A stretch of DNA of 64,000 bases from Pyruvatibacter sp. HU-CL02332 (GCF_040362765.1 NZ_BAABWK010000001.1:1403501-1467500), one strand, 5' to 3'; counted from the first letter of the stretch, positions 1 to 9,206 are shown. Notes: generated by a model from the sequence alone, not told the origin. Numbers and translations are program-made.

Positions 1-1778
1 TCTTCTGGGTAGATCAGTGTGGTTGACAGGTTCTGTGTCACGCCGATGTTTTCAACGCCATCCGGAGCGATCGGGATGTTACCCAGACCCGGAATTGCGA
101 TCGTCGTGGAGGTACCGATGAAGATACCGCACTTGATGAGCGCAACCTGACGCATGTTCACTGTGGACTGGCCAGCAGTGATACCCGCGAGATCAGCAAC
201 AGCAGTTGCGTTACCCAGAGCACCGTAAACAGCAGCAGCAGTTGAAGCCATGGCTGCAGCGGACGCATTCGGGTCAGCAACATTCACGCCTTCGAGGAAG
301 CCACCATTGGCAAGTGAGGTATCCGCAAAGTCACGGTTACCAGCGCCAAGAAGCGCGCCACAAGCCTGTGCACCAGAAGCAATGGCCGTACCGGTGGAAC
401 CAGGAGCCTGAATGCTTGTTTCAACCTGAGCGATGCCGTCTGGCTTCACCTGGGCGATTGGCAGACGGGAGTGGTACTTCATGTAGTAGAAGCCAAACTC
501 GGTTGAGTTCAGAGCTTCTGAGTACCAGCGAAGAGCAACACCGAACTGACCTTCGTCCTTGGCGTTGATGTCACGACCACGGGTCGTGCCTTCAAGAGCA
601 TGAACGTTGGACACATCGTCAACGATGTTCGTGCCGGTGCTGGCGCTAGTGTAGCCGTTCAGGAGAATTGTCTGAGCGGAGCCATCTGTCGGCAGGTTTG
701 TCAGGTAATGCTGCGATGAAGCAGTGGAGCAACCCGTACCAACCAACTGAGCATAACGTGCAGCCTGACCAAGTGCCGCCGCAAGGTTACGCGTGGCGTT
801 GGTTGTGTTGTCACAGTTACGCAGGTTTGGACCGGAGCGCAGTGAGCCGGAATAGAAACCGACACCCTGGTTACCACCGATGCTGGAGTTGGCATTCGCC
901 ACGTCTGAACCAGCGAACGGCGTACCGGCTGGATCAAGCTGGAATGGTTCCCAGTCAAGCTGGTAGAACGCTTCCAAAGACAGGTCGAATGGCAGACCCA
1001 CAGAACCGTACAAGGCCCAGACCGGAATCAGGCCTTCCTTGATTTCCACACCTGGACGACGGAATGCGCTGACGTCAACTGGGTTGACCGCGTTGATGCC
1101 GTTGAAGATGAAGGTACCTTCACCCCAGGAGATAACCTGCTTACCAGCGCGGAAGTTGACCGGCAGGCTGCCGAGATCAAAGTCAGCTGACAGGTAAAGG
1201 TCGAGCAGGCGAATGTCGCGGCCCACTTCTTCCTTGTTGTTGTCGTCAATACCGAACCGGTTGTACGAGCTGTCATTATCCAAAACAGCGTCATAGAACT
1301 CCGTGGCACGGGCGAACAACGTGAAGTTGCGCCATGTGGCCTGGAAGTCGTGGTTGGCTTTGATGTTGGCAGACGTCAGATCGCCGGCACCGAAGTTCAA
1401 GAAACGGTCGTCCGTGTTGGGCGAGTCGTCAAAGTTGAACGGCACGACAGTGCCGCCAAGGGCACCGTTGTTTGTTGACGTCACCGGCGCAACAGATGCC
1501 GGGAAACCAAACAGGTTGGCAGTACCCGTAGGCACCAGAGTCGTAACGCCAATTGTGCTGGCCTCACGTGGGTCGAAGTTACCGCCGTTGAATTCTGTCA
1601 GGAACGCAGAGCGCGCATCCTTGGTCTTCATCTGAACACCGACGGAAACCGTCGTGTCAAAGAAGATTTTCAGTTCGCCGAACTCAGTAGACAAAGCATG
1701 TGCTTGTCCCCCTGAGACCAGCAGACCCACACCCACGGCACTGCCTAGGAGTGCGGATCGCAAATTGCGAGTAGTCAT
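1..1778 (-). CDS. DUF1302 family outer-membrane protein (3' part missing)
   Basis: The reading frame is open from an ATG at 1778 through the left edge of the window, so about 592 residues are present and the C-terminus is missing. The N-terminus is a clear Sec signal peptide (basic start, hydrophobic core, cleavage near GQAHA). The body is rich in Gly, Asn, Thr and aromatic residues, with segments such as FRAGKQVISWGEG and WRNFTLFARATEFYD that are typical of DUF1302. This family is predicted to form outer-membrane barrels and often sits near lipid, sterol or hydrocarbon metabolism genes; the transported substrate is unknown. AGGAGGA lies 8 bases before the ATG and supports the start. A complementary TCCTCCT upstream could mask it. 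Confidence 0.85.
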   Translation of the reverse strand, partial: MTTRNLRSALLGSAVGVGLLVSGGQAHALSTEFGELKIFFDTTVSVGVQMKTKDARSAFLTEFNGGNFDPREASTIGVTTLVPTGTANLFGFPASVAPVTSTNNGALGGTVVPFNFDDSPNTDDRFLNFGAGDLTSANIKANHDFQATWRNFTLFARATEFYDAVLDNDSSYNRFGIDDNNKEEVGRDIRLLDLYLSADFDLGSLPVNFRAGKQVISWGEGTFIFNGINAVNPVDVSAFRRPGVEIKEGLIPVWALYGSVGLPFDLSLEAFYQLDWEPFQLDPAGTPFAGSDVANANSSIGGNQGVGFYSGSLRSGPNLRNCDNTTNATRNLAAALGQAARYAQLVGTGCSTASSQHYLTNLPTDGSAQTILLNGYTSASTGTNIVDDVSNVHALEGTTRGRDINAKDEGQFGVALRWYSEALNSTEFGFYYMKYHSRLPIAQVKPDGIAQVETSIQAPGSTGTAIASGAQACGALLGAGNRDFADTSLANGGFLEGVNVADPNASAAAMASTAAAVYGALGNATAVADLAGITAGQSTVNMRQVALIKCGIFIGTSTTIAIPGLGNIPIAPDGVENIGVTQNLSTTLIYPE

Positions 1779-2490
1779 TTGAGCGATCCTCCTCGATCCT
1801 CGCTTATTAGACGTAATGACGAAGCTAGGAGGAGTAGGGGCTCTAAAATATAGAGCACGTTCCCTGTCCCCCCGGCCAGTCAGCATCCCTCGCGCCTAGA
1901 CCACTGGATGACCCCCTGTGAGTCAACCCGATTGTGATGGAATGTGACGCCGCGATAACATCATTGGGTACGGGTATGGCTTTTTGGTCACGTTTTGAGC
2001 AGTTTTGTTAACGATACGCTAATCATTCACTCCATGCTGCGGTGCAATATATCCATATGTTCAGTCGCTTAGCAGGAGAGCGATCCCGCCTTCGGGACGA
2101 ATCAAAACTGCCCCTTTTAGCGCCAGAAAGGCGTGCAAATCAGCAACAGCCGCCCCACGAAAAACGCACTCAGTGCGGTTGTTCCGGGACTAGTCCCCAG
2201 CTGCCCGCTCCGCCTCAGAGCATCGTCTGGCGACAGCTGTTTCGTCCTCAAAGCGACCCGCAATCCGGGATTTACTTCGTCTTCAGGCCTGCCGGGCCAC
2301 TTTTGGGCGCAAGCTCTCCTGAGTGCGCCTGATCTGCCTCAAGGCCAAATCTCATCGTCATGCCAATCTTCCTGTCAGGAGAGTGTGATGTCGAGTTACG
2401 GTTTGGACAGACACACCGGCAGCCACACTGGCCCCACGGCCCAAAATCAATCTCAGCGTGCCCAAGCAAGCACGCACAAAGGATCGCCTG
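1779..2490. other. Intergenic region between divergent DUF1302 and beta-helix genes
   Basis: About 0.7 kb has no convincing gene; short frames here lack ribosome sites and family likeness. It holds a perfect GCTCTA-aaata-TAGAGC palindrome at 1840-1856, a CGCAC-tca-GTGCG hairpin at 2165-2177 and a GGGACTAGTCCC palindrome at 2186-2197. A candidate minus-strand promoter, TTGACT with a 17-base spacer to TGGTCT, lies around 1900-1928 and would serve the DUF1302 gene. AAAGGA at 2479-2484 is the ribosome site of the gene that starts at 2491. Confidence 0.5.
1787..1833 (-). promoter_or_regulatory. Possible Shine-Dalgarno-masking hairpin in the DUF1302 leader
   Basis: On the minus strand TCCTCCT (1833-1827) precedes the ribosome site AGGAGGA (1793-1787) by 33 bases and is its exact complement. 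Pairing would hide the only good ribosome site of the DUF1302 gene. The 7-bp match is seen in the sequence; a thermometer or riboregulator role is inference. Confidence 0.35.
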
Positions 2491-3861
2491 ATGACCGTGA
2501 CGCAGCACCAACCCACACCATTCCAGCTCACTCTCAGCCTGTTTGCCGCACTGACCATTGCGACCGCTGTGCCAGCCATGGCGCAGTCGAACGAGCCCGT
2601 TGCGCCAGAAACCTCACAAACGGCGGAAGAGAGCGTGCCGGATCGCGCCGCATCCGAAATGACCGCGGCTCCGGATGCCTACACAGCCATTCAGCAGGCC
2701 TTGATGATGGCCGAACCTGGTGCCGTCATCGAACTGGGCCCGGGCCGATATGAATTGACCGAAGGGCTGTCCCTCAATGTGGACGACGTCACCATCAAGG
2801 GTGCGGGCATGGATCAGACCATCCTGTCCTTCCGCACCCAGGAAAGTGGTGCCGAGGGCCTTTTGGTGGAGTCCTCCGGCGTCGTCCTGATGGATTTTGC
2901 CGTGGAAGACGCCAAGGGTGACGCCATCAAGGTCATTGGCGCCGATGGCATCTCCTTCATCCGCGTGCGTACGGAATGGACAAACGGTCCTGACCCGCTC
3001 AACGGTGCCTACGGCCTTTATCCGGTCGCGTCCAAGAATGTGCTGATTGATGGTGCCATCGCCCGCGGCGCATCTGACGCTGGCATCTATGTCGGCCAGT
3101 CAGACAACATCGTCGTGCGTAACTCGTTGGCCGAATACAACGTGGCTGGCATCGAGATTGAAAACAGCTACGTCGCCGACGTCTATGACAATGTGGCCCA
3201 GCACAACACCGGCGGTGTTCTTGTGTTTGACCTCCCCAACCTGCCGCAGCAGGGCGGACATTCCGTCCGCGTCTTCAACAACAAGATCATCAACAATGAC
3301 ACGCCCAACTTTGCCCCCGCCGGCAACATCGTTGGTGGTGTGCCCATGGGCACCGGCGTCATGGTGATGGCCAATGCAAAGGTGGAAGTCTTCGACAATG
3401 AGATTTCCAACAACGGCACAGCCGGCGTCATGATTGTCGCCTACCCAAATGAATTTGAAGACGACAATTATTATCCGTATCCGGAAGGCATTTCCGTGTG
3501 GGGAAACAGTTTCACCAGCAATGGCATGGCACCTGACAACGACATCGGTGAGTTGATTGCTTCGATCTCCGGCACGCCCGTTCCCGATATCGTGTGGGAC
3601 GGCAACATCCCCCTGTGGCATTACTTCACCGGCATCCCTGAAGACCGCGGCGTCTACATTGGCGACAACGCAGGCAGCGACCCTGAAACCGGGCAAGCCA
3701 CCTTCATCGACGTGGATGTGATCGGCTACTTCGCCTGGAACTGGTTCCACTCGCCAAGCCGTGAGCTGCCAGATCATGCCGGCGGCGGCACGCGCCTGGC
3801 GGGCGCTAATGTTTCAGCACCAGGCTCAGAGGCTGCATCCAGTGAGGCGCCCCAGCAGTGA
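2491..3861 (+). CDS. Secreted parallel beta-helix protein (TIGR03805 type)
   Basis: This 456-residue protein starts with a signal peptide (hydrophobic LTLSLFAALTIATAVPAMA, cleavage near residue 31). It continues as repeated short turns rich in Asn, Gly, Val and Asp (for example VFNNKIINND, VEVFDNEISNNGTAG), the pattern of right-handed parallel beta-helices. From memory, TIGR03805 members occur in two-gene pairs with TIGR03806 cytochrome-like proteins, which is the arrangement here; the function of the pair is unknown. The ATG at 2491 with AAAGGA upstream is preferred over an in-frame GTG at 2458. The stop overlaps the next start (GTGA), so translation is probably coupled. Confidence 0.85.
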   Translation: MTVTQHQPTPFQLTLSLFAALTIATAVPAMAQSNEPVAPETSQTAEESVPDRAASEMTAAPDAYTAIQQALMMAEPGAVIELGPGRYELTEGLSLNVDDVTIKGAGMDQTILSFRTQESGAEGLLVESSGVVLMDFAVEDAKGDAIKVIGADGISFIRVRTEWTNGPDPLNGAYGLYPVASKNVLIDGAIARGASDAGIYVGQSDNIVVRNSLAEYNVAGIEIENSYVADVYDNVAQHNTGGVLVFDLPNLPQQGGHSVRVFNNKIINNDTPNFAPAGNIVGGVPMGTGVMVMANAKVEVFDNEISNNGTAGVMIVAYPNEFEDDNYYPYPEGISVWGNSFTSNGMAPDNDIGELIASISGTPVPDIVWDGNIPLWHYFTGIPEDRGVYIGDNAGSDPETGQATFIDVDVIGYFAWNWFHSPSRELPDHAGGGTRLAGANVSAPGSEAASSEAPQQ

Positions 3862-4937
3862 CCATCCGGCGTGTAAGTAAATGGCTCGTTGTCCTGAGTA
3901 TGGCATGGGCCGCCGCAACATCAGCGCATGCAGCCGTCAACGACGCCGCCATCACCGGCAGCGTCGCACCCAAGGCATTGTCCGAGTATGGCTTCTTTGA
4001 TGACCTGAAGGCGCACACGCCTGCGGACCGCGTCTTGCCCTACGATCTCATCACACCGCTGTTCACGGACTACGCTGAGAAACTGCGCTTCGTCTATGTC
4101 CCTGAAGGCAAGACCGCTCAGTACAATCCTGATGATGTCTTTGCATTGCCGGTGGGCTCTGCCCTCATCAAGACATTTGCCTACCCGCAGGACGCCCGCG
4201 CACCCGGTGAGAACCTGCGACTGATTGAGACGCGCATTCTGGCGCACACCCCCAAAGGCTGGCGGACCTATCCCTATGTCTGGAATGCGGACATGACCGA
4301 CGCCGCGCTGTCTCCCTTGGGCGCCAAGCTCGACGTTTCATGGATTACCGCTGACGGCACCAACCGCACCATTCGCTATGCGGTGCCGAACATGAACCAG
4401 TGCCGCTCCTGCCACGTCAAAGGCACGGGCCGCGACCGCACTACGGTCCCCATCGGGCCGGAAGCCAAGCACCTCAACAAAGACTATTCGTATACGGATG
4501 GCATCACCAACCAGCTCACCAGGTGGACCGAGGCAGGCATCCTGACAGGCACACCGGACAGTCCTGATGACGCCCCCCGTATTGCACAGTGGGACGACGC
4601 CACACTACCTGTCGCTGACCGCGCGCGCGGCTACCTGGATATCAATTGCGCCCACTGCCACGCGCCTGATGGCCCGGCTCATACATCGGGCCTCTATCTG
4701 GACACCCGCGCCACCACACCTGCGCAATTCGGCATCTTCAAACGCCCTGTTGCAGCAGGCCGCGGATCAGGCGGGCATGATTTTTCAATCAACCCCGGCG
4801 ACCCTGAGTCTTCCATCATCGTCTACCGCATGGACTCGACTGATCCGGGCATCATGATGCCGGAGCTTGGCCGCTCCACGATCCACCGCGAGGGCGTTGC
4901 TCTCATCCGCGAGTGGATCGCTGGCATGGACGACTAG
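3858..4937 (+). CDS. Diheme c-type cytochrome, SO2930/HNE_0200 (TIGR03806) family
   Basis: The 359-residue product has an N-terminal signal sequence (VVLSMAWAAATSAHA) and two heme-c attachment motifs, CRSCH at residues 182-186 and CAHCH at 264-268. It should therefore be a periplasmic diheme protein. The LPYDLITPLFTDYAEKLRF segment is typical of the SO2930 family. It starts at a GTG that overlaps the stop of the beta-helix gene, so the two are co-translated and probably act together. An electron-transfer or oxidoreductase role linked to an extracytoplasmic substrate is plausible, but the partner reaction is not known. Confidence 0.88.
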   Translation: MTIRRVSKWLVVLSMAWAAATSAHAAVNDAAITGSVAPKALSEYGFFDDLKAHTPADRVLPYDLITPLFTDYAEKLRFVYVPEGKTAQYNPDDVFALPVGSALIKTFAYPQDARAPGENLRLIETRILAHTPKGWRTYPYVWNADMTDAALSPLGAKLDVSWITADGTNRTIRYAVPNMNQCRSCHVKGTGRDRTTVPIGPEAKHLNKDYSYTDGITNQLTRWTEAGILTGTPDSPDDAPRIAQWDDATLPVADRARGYLDINCAHCHAPDGPAHTSGLYLDTRATTPAQFGIFKRPVAAGRGSGGHDFSINPGDPESSIIVYRMDSTDPGIMMPELGRSTIHREGVALIREWIAGMDD

Positions 4938-5044
4938 TGCCGCCACCCATTTTCCCCTTAGGTAGCCATGCTGACACAGCCCCCTGACTCCCAAGACACC
5001 ACGGGCTAGACTATCGCCAACAAAAAACACGACAGGGAAATGAC

Positions 5045-5464
5045 ATGACCAACACAGCAACCGGCGGCTGCCTTTGCGGCGACATAACCTACTCTTTTGA
5101 TCGCGATCAGGTGGTCTCTAGCCACCATTGCCATTGCACGGACTGTCAAAAGTCCACAGGCAGCGGCAAGGCAACAATCGTGTTCGTCCCATCTGCTGCG
5201 GTCGACATGAAGGGTGACCTCAAAACCTACACGGTGCAGGGAACAGCAGGCAGCCATGTCAAACGCGGCTTCTGCGGCAAGTGTGGCTCTCCCCTTGTGA
5301 GCTTCATTGAAGAAAACCCCGGCCTGACAATCATCAAGGCAGGTTCCCTGTCCGACAGCAGCTGGGTGCAGGTGGCTTCAAGCTTCTGGTCTGACTCTGC
5401 TCAGTCCTGGTCACCGGTTGATCCAACCTGCGACTCGGTTCCCCAGAATCCCAACATGGGCTAG
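5045..5464 (+). CDS. GFA (CENP-V/Gfa-like) zinc-binding family protein
   Basis: This 139-residue protein matches the glutathione-dependent formaldehyde-activating fold. Cysteine clusters are seen at C9/C11 (GGCLCGD), C29/C31/C34 (CHCTDC) and C77/C80 (CGKCGSP), the usual two zinc sites. Family members include Gfa, but most have no proven substrate, so no specific reaction is assigned. A ribosome site (AGGGAAATGAC) precedes the ATG. A second GFA gene lies at 22326-22847; the two diverge clearly. Confidence 0.88.
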   Translation: MTNTATGGCLCGDITYSFDRDQVVSSHHCHCTDCQKSTGSGKATIVFVPSAAVDMKGDLKTYTVQGTAGSHVKRGFCGKCGSPLVSFIEENPGLTIIKAGSLSDSSWVQVASSFWSDSAQSWSPVDPTCDSVPQNPNMG

Positions 5465-5507
5465 CGAACCGCATATCGGGCAGAACGAGACGGCAAGGAA
5501 GACACCC

Positions 5508-7232
5508 ATGACTCACGACCTCATCATCCGCGGCGGCACCATCGCTGACGGCACCGGCGACGCCGCATTCACCGGCGACATCGCCATCAAGGACGATGTG
5601 ATCGTCGAAGTCGGAACCGTATCCGGCACTGCCACCCGTGAGATTGATGCCAAGGGCGCGCTCGTGACACCGGGCTGGGTTGATATCCACACCCACTATG
5701 ATGCCCAGGCAACATGGGACACAGCCCTTGCGCCTTCTTCCTGGCATGGCGTCACAACCGCCGTCATGGGCAATTGCGGCGTCGGCTTTGCCCCCGCCGC
5801 CCCTGACAAGCACGACTGGCTCATCGGCCTGATGGAGGGTGTGGAGGACATTCCCGGTGCCGCCATGACCGAAGGGCTGACATGGGGCTGGGAGAGCTTT
5901 CCGGAATATCTGGATGCACTGGACCGCCACTCCTATGCCATCGACATAGCCGCCCAAGTGCCCCACGGCGCAGTGCGCGGCTACGTCATGGGCGAACGTG
6001 GTGCCAAGAACGAAGAAGCCAGCGAAGACGATATCGCCCGCATGGCGCAGATCGTCGAAGACGGCGTGCGCGCCGGAGCCGTCGGCTTCTCCACCTCCCG
6101 CACTTTTTTGCACAAGGCCACCGACGGCGAATACGTGCCCGGCACCTTCGCCAAGGAAGACGAACTCTTCGGCATCGGCGACGCCCTCAAGCGTGCAGGC
6201 CACGGCGTCTTCCAGATGACCTCCAACCACAAGGATATGGACAAGGAGTTCGGCTGGATGGAGCGCATGGCGCGCGACCTTGGTGTCACCGTCACGTTCA
6301 ACCTCGTCCAGACCGACGAAGCACCCGAACTGTGGAAAAAGATGCTCGGCCTTCTCGACAAGGTAGATGCAGAAGACCTGCCGCTCTACGCGCAGGTCGC
6401 CGGACGCCCCGCAGGCATCCTCATGGGCTGGGAATGCACGGTACATCCCTTTATCGCCTTCCCAAGCTGGGCCGAGCTTGCCGCTCTGTCTCCAGCGGAT
6501 CGCCGCACCCGTGTTGCTGATCCAGACTTCCGCACACGGATGATCAACGAGACACCTGCCGACATGACAGGGTTCGGCCTGTTCGTCACACGGTCTTTTG
6601 AAAAGATGTTCGTGCTGGATGCAGGCGACGGCTCCGCCCCGGACTACGAACCAACGCCTGAACAAAGCGTTGCGGCCATCGCCAAGGCGCAGGGCATCAA
6701 GCCTGAGCAGGTGATCTACGACGCCATGTGCGCCAATGGCGGTGAAGGCCTGCTCTACTTCCCGCTGTTCAACTACACGTCCGGCGCCATGGATCCGATC
6801 CACACCATGCTGCAGCACCCGCGGACTAACATTGGCCTGGGTGACGGCGGCGCCCATTGTGGTGCGATCTGCGACGCGTCCATTCCCACCTTCATGCTGA
6901 CCCATTGGGTCAAGGGCCGCACCCGCGGCGACAAGCTGCCGCTCGAATTCATCGTCAAGCGCCAGACCCGCGACACCGCGCTTCTGTATGGCTTCGCCGA
7001 TCGTGGCCTCATCAAGCCAGGCATGAAAGCCGACATCAACATCATCGACCTGGACAAGCTGGCCATCCCAGCCCCCCACATGGCCCACGACCTGCCGGCA
7101 AACGGCAGACGTCTGGTGCAGGAAGCCACCGGCTACATCGCAACCCTCAAGTCAGGCGTCGTGACGTTTGAAAACGGCAAGGACACCGGCGCACGGCCGG
7201 GCGGATTGTTGCGCGGGCCTCAGTCAGCCTAG
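5508..7232 (+). CDS. Amidohydrolase, N-acyl-D-amino-acid deacylase-like
   Basis: The 574-residue protein has the layout of the D-aminoacylase branch of amidohydrolases. An N-terminal beta-sandwich segment ([13 protein letters not shown]) is followed by the metal motif HTH at residues 61-63 and an NCGVGFAP segment. The C-terminal [10 protein letters not shown] and SFEKMFV segments are also typical. Expected chemistry is hydrolysis of N-acyl-D-amino acids or a related amide; the substrate cannot be read from sequence. The ATG at 5508 has AAGGAAGA upstream and is preferred to an in-frame start 90 bases earlier that lies inside the preceding gene. The stop overlaps the convergent gene by four bases. 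Confidence 0.85.
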   Translation: MTHDLIIRGGTIADGTGDAAFTGDIAIKDDVIVEVGTVSGTATREIDAKGALVTPGWVDIHTHYDAQATWDTALAPSSWHGVTTAVMGNCGVGFAPAAPDKHDWLIGLMEGVEDIPGAAMTEGLTWGWESFPEYLDALDRHSYAIDIAAQVPHGAVRGYVMGERGAKNEEASEDDIARMAQIVEDGVRAGAVGFSTSRTFLHKATDGEYVPGTFAKEDELFGIGDALKRAGHGVFQMTSNHKDMDKEFGWMERMARDLGVTVTFNLVQTDEAPELWKKMLGLLDKVDAEDLPLYAQVAGRPAGILMGWECTVHPFIAFPSWAELAALSPADRRTRVADPDFRTRMINETPADMTGFGLFVTRSFEKMFVLDAGDGSAPDYEPTPEQSVAAIAKAQGIKPEQVIYDAMCANGGEGLLYFPLFNYTSGAMDPIHTMLQHPRTNIGLGDGGAHCGAICDASIPTFMLTHWVKGRTRGDKLPLEFIVKRQTRDTALLYGFADRGLIKPGMKADINIIDLDKLAIPAPHMAHDLPANGRRLVQEATGYIATLKSGVVTFENGKDTGARPGGLLRGPQSA

Positions 7233-7612
7233 GCAGACACCCGAGCCATCTCGGACTCAAATGTCTTGAGATCAAAATAATCGCGCCATTTGCGGATGAT
7301 CTGGCCATCCATTTCAAACGCACCCATGACGGGCAGTGTCATCCATTTGCCGTTGATGAGGAACTTGTCGCTGCGCTCCGTCAGCACGGTGCCGTCAGCC
7401 GTTTCCGAGATGGCGTGCATGACCCAGTCGATTTCACTGGCGGAGTTGAAGAAGGCTTCAAGCACGCCACGGATCGCAGCGGTGCCGGTGACCGGGTCCA
7501 TGGGCAGATTGTGATAAAAGCTGTCTTCATCGAAGAAGCTCATGATCTTGTCGAAGTCGCGCGCATTCCACGCCCCGACAAAGTCCATCACCGCCTGCGT
7601 GTTCGCTGACAT
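7229..7612 (-). CDS. Limonene-1,2-epoxide hydrolase-like protein
   Basis: This 127-residue SnoaL-like protein keeps what look like the limonene-epoxide hydrolase catalytic residues: Y33 and N35 (FYHNLPM), R80 and D82 (ERSDKF) and D111 (WRDYFD). It is therefore likely an active epoxide hydrolase that adds water in one step, rather than a non-catalytic fold relative. The natural epoxide is unknown; terpene, steroid or fatty epoxides are possible. It is followed by the TerB gene start across about 10 bases on the same strand, so the two may share a transcript. Confidence 0.82.
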   Translation of the reverse strand: MSANTQAVMDFVGAWNARDFDKIMSFFDEDSFYHNLPMDPVTGTAAIRGVLEAFFNSASEIDWVMHAISETADGTVLTERSDKFLINGKWMTLPVMGAFEMDGQIIRKWRDYFDLKTFESEMARVSA

Positions 7613-7623
7613 GGCGCTCGCTC

Positions 7624-8088
7624 CTATTTGCTCATCAGAGCAAACAGCTTAGAGCGGACTTCGTCGCGGTAATAGTCCGGCACCCGCAGCAGGTTGGACG
7701 CGCGGTTCATGAGGTTTTCCTCAAACACATCGACCTTGCCGTCTGCGGCAACAATCTCGAACATCATGTCCAGCACTGAGATGCGCCCGTCCCGGTCCAT
7801 CTTTTCCGTCACGACATTTGTAAACTTGAAAAGGTCCGTCGCGTCGCGCTCCGCTTCCTTGGCTTCCTTGAACAGGTCTTCGGCTTCACGATCAGACAGC
7901 TCGAACTGGCTCTTGAGAAGATCAACAAGCTTCATCGCTTCCTCGATGGTTTCCTCCCCGTCGATCACAAGTGAGCGCACCAGCAGCGTGGCGATGGCCT
8001 TTTGCAGCTGCTGGTCTTCCGCCGCAGCGTCCTCTTCATCCCCAATCAAAGATTTGAAACGAGCGGTGATGTCATCAAGAAAACCCAT
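7624..8088 (-). CDS. TerB family (tellurite-resistance-like) protein
   Basis: The 154-residue protein is an acidic, helical TerB-like domain; IVAADGKVDVFEENLMNRASNLL near the C-terminus is the characteristic repeat segment. TerB-like domains are linked to tellurite resistance clusters, but stand-alone copies like this are common in alphaproteobacteria and have no established role. No other ter genes are nearby. It lies just upstream of the epoxide-hydrolase-like gene on the same strand. Confidence 0.85.
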   Translation of the reverse strand: MGFLDDITARFKSLIGDEEDAAAEDQQLQKAIATLLVRSLVIDGEETIEEAMKLVDLLKSQFELSDREAEDLFKEAKEAERDATDLFKFTNVVTEKMDRDGRISVLDMMFEIVAADGKVDVFEENLMNRASNLLRVPDYYRDEVRSKLFALMSK

Positions 8089-8231
8089 GGGACGCTTTTC
8101 CTTCTGCCTTGAGGCATGAACAGGTGGATTGCGACCACATATAAGGGGAAATCATGGGGCGGTCAGGTGCAAAGTGCCCTGGTGCCAGACATCGACTTCA
8201 CAAGCCCGGCCTGTGGTGAGAAGAGACCTGT

Positions 8232-8840
8232 CTACGCCATGGACTGGCCAGGTTCACTTCCCTTTCTGCCCGACGACACCTTCCAGATCCGATAGATCTC
8301 AAGTCCCACCAGGGGTAAGAAATGGACTAGGGCCCCACCAAACGTGTTGTGGATAAAAATCCAGTGCAGCAATGTGGCAACCGCAGCCACATAAACAAGC
8401 CGCTGCAGGTTCCCCCATCCTTTGCCCATGGTGCGCACGGACACGGAATTGGATGTCATCGCCAGGGGAACAAATATCAAGAAGGCAACCCAGCCGGTCC
8501 AGATCCCAAACCTGACAGCGTCTTGCAGCACCAAAGACAGGGTCCCAAGGTCAATGACATAGTAGAGCGTGTGGAGCGCCGCATAGCCGAAGGCCGCCAC
8601 GCCAAGATACCGGCGCCGCTGCATCAGCCACGCCGTCCAGCGCGCGCCGGGAAAAAGCATACGCAAGGGCGTGAGCATCATTGCAATAATCATGAACCGG
8701 GCAGCAAATTCGCCTGTCGGGTGCAGTAGCTCTTCAATGTCCCGGCCGTTGAGCGCACCGTTGATCATGCCAATTGACGGCAGGGTAAGGATCAACCAGA
8801 AGAAATAGGGCGAGTTTAGAATTGTTTTGATGTGTTTCAT
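8232..8840 (-). CDS. Ferric reductase-like transmembrane protein (MsrQ/YedZ-related)
   Basis: The 202-residue protein has about six hydrophobic segments and histidines in membrane helices (AALHTLYYVI, TLLHWIFIH), as expected of the heme-binding ferric-reductase-like domain shared with MsrQ. MsrQ normally pairs with the molybdoprotein MsrP, which is absent here, so the partner and role are open. The ATG at 8840 is chosen because GGGAGG lies 8 bases upstream; the longer frame begins with TTG inside that ribosome site. Confidence 0.75.
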   Translation of the reverse strand: MKHIKTILNSPYFFWLILTLPSIGMINGALNGRDIEELLHPTGEFAARFMIIAMMLTPLRMLFPGARWTAWLMQRRRYLGVAAFGYAALHTLYYVIDLGTLSLVLQDAVRFGIWTGWVAFLIFVPLAMTSNSVSVRTMGKGWGNLQRLVYVAAVATLLHWIFIHNTFGGALVHFLPLVGLEIYRIWKVSSGRKGSEPGQSMA

Positions 8841-9130
8841 TCTCCGGCCTCCCAACCATCCCGCACTTGAAGCTATGCATCAACGCAGGCCGGTTCAACA
8901 CCGGGAAGACAGATGTCCCACCCCACACCTGCCTGCGGCAGCTTGAATTTCCGCCAGATGTATAGGCTGGAGACGCGGTAAAAATCTTTCGCAGCACATT
9001 GAACCGGTGCTTCCGGGGGTGCCGGGTCAAGAGGATAGGCTTCGTTGGATTTTTCAAGCTTCTGCGACCATCGCCTGCGATCAACCTCTCGCCGTGAGAT
9101 TGAAGTCCAGTGAGGTTGAGAGAGAGCCGG
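8841..9130. other. Intergenic stretch with a long-range inverted repeat
   Basis: No gene is convincing in these 290 bases. CCGGTTCAA at 8890-8898 is repeated in inverted form as TTGAACCGG at 8999-9007, so about 100 bases could be closed by a 9-bp stem. I could not match it to 6S, SRP, tmRNA or RNase P RNA. It may be a leader or a small RNA, or chance. Confidence 0.3.
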
Positions 9131-9206
9131 TGGTGCCGCTTAGGTGACTTGAACACCTGACCCCGTCATTACGAATGACGTGCTCTACCAGCTGAGCTAA
9201 AGCGGC
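9131..9206 (-). tRNA. tRNA-Thr (anticodon CGU)
   Basis: The 76-base minus-strand sequence folds as a full cloverleaf. The acceptor stem GCCGCTT pairs with AAGCGGC, the D arm contains AGCTCAGCTGG, and the anticodon stem CGTCA/TGACG holds loop TTCGTAA, giving anticodon CGT. The T arm is AGGTG-TTCAAGT-CACCT. The discriminator base is A and CCA is encoded. Confidence 0.97.

Noticed and set aside
2133-2753. 206-residue open frame overlapping the beta-helix gene start
   Set aside because: No ribosome site or domain; it overlaps the signal-peptide region of the real gene in another frame.
5334-7088. 584-residue open frame on the minus strand
   Set aside because: It lies antisense to the amidohydrolase, has no family likeness and is rich in Gly, His, Val and Asp as expected of a shadow of high-GC coding sequence.
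8129-8231. 21-codon frame with a good ribosome site (ATG near 8153)
   Set aside because: AAGGGGAAATC precedes the ATG, but the peptide has no recognisable feature and length alone gives no support.
8232-8840. Calling the ferric-reductase-like protein MsrQ
   Set aside because: The partner gene msrP is not adjacent, so the specific name is not supported.
8734-9156. Possible 140-residue gene on the minus strand
   Set aside because: It runs through the end of tRNA-Thr and overlaps the ferric-reductase-like gene; no family likeness.
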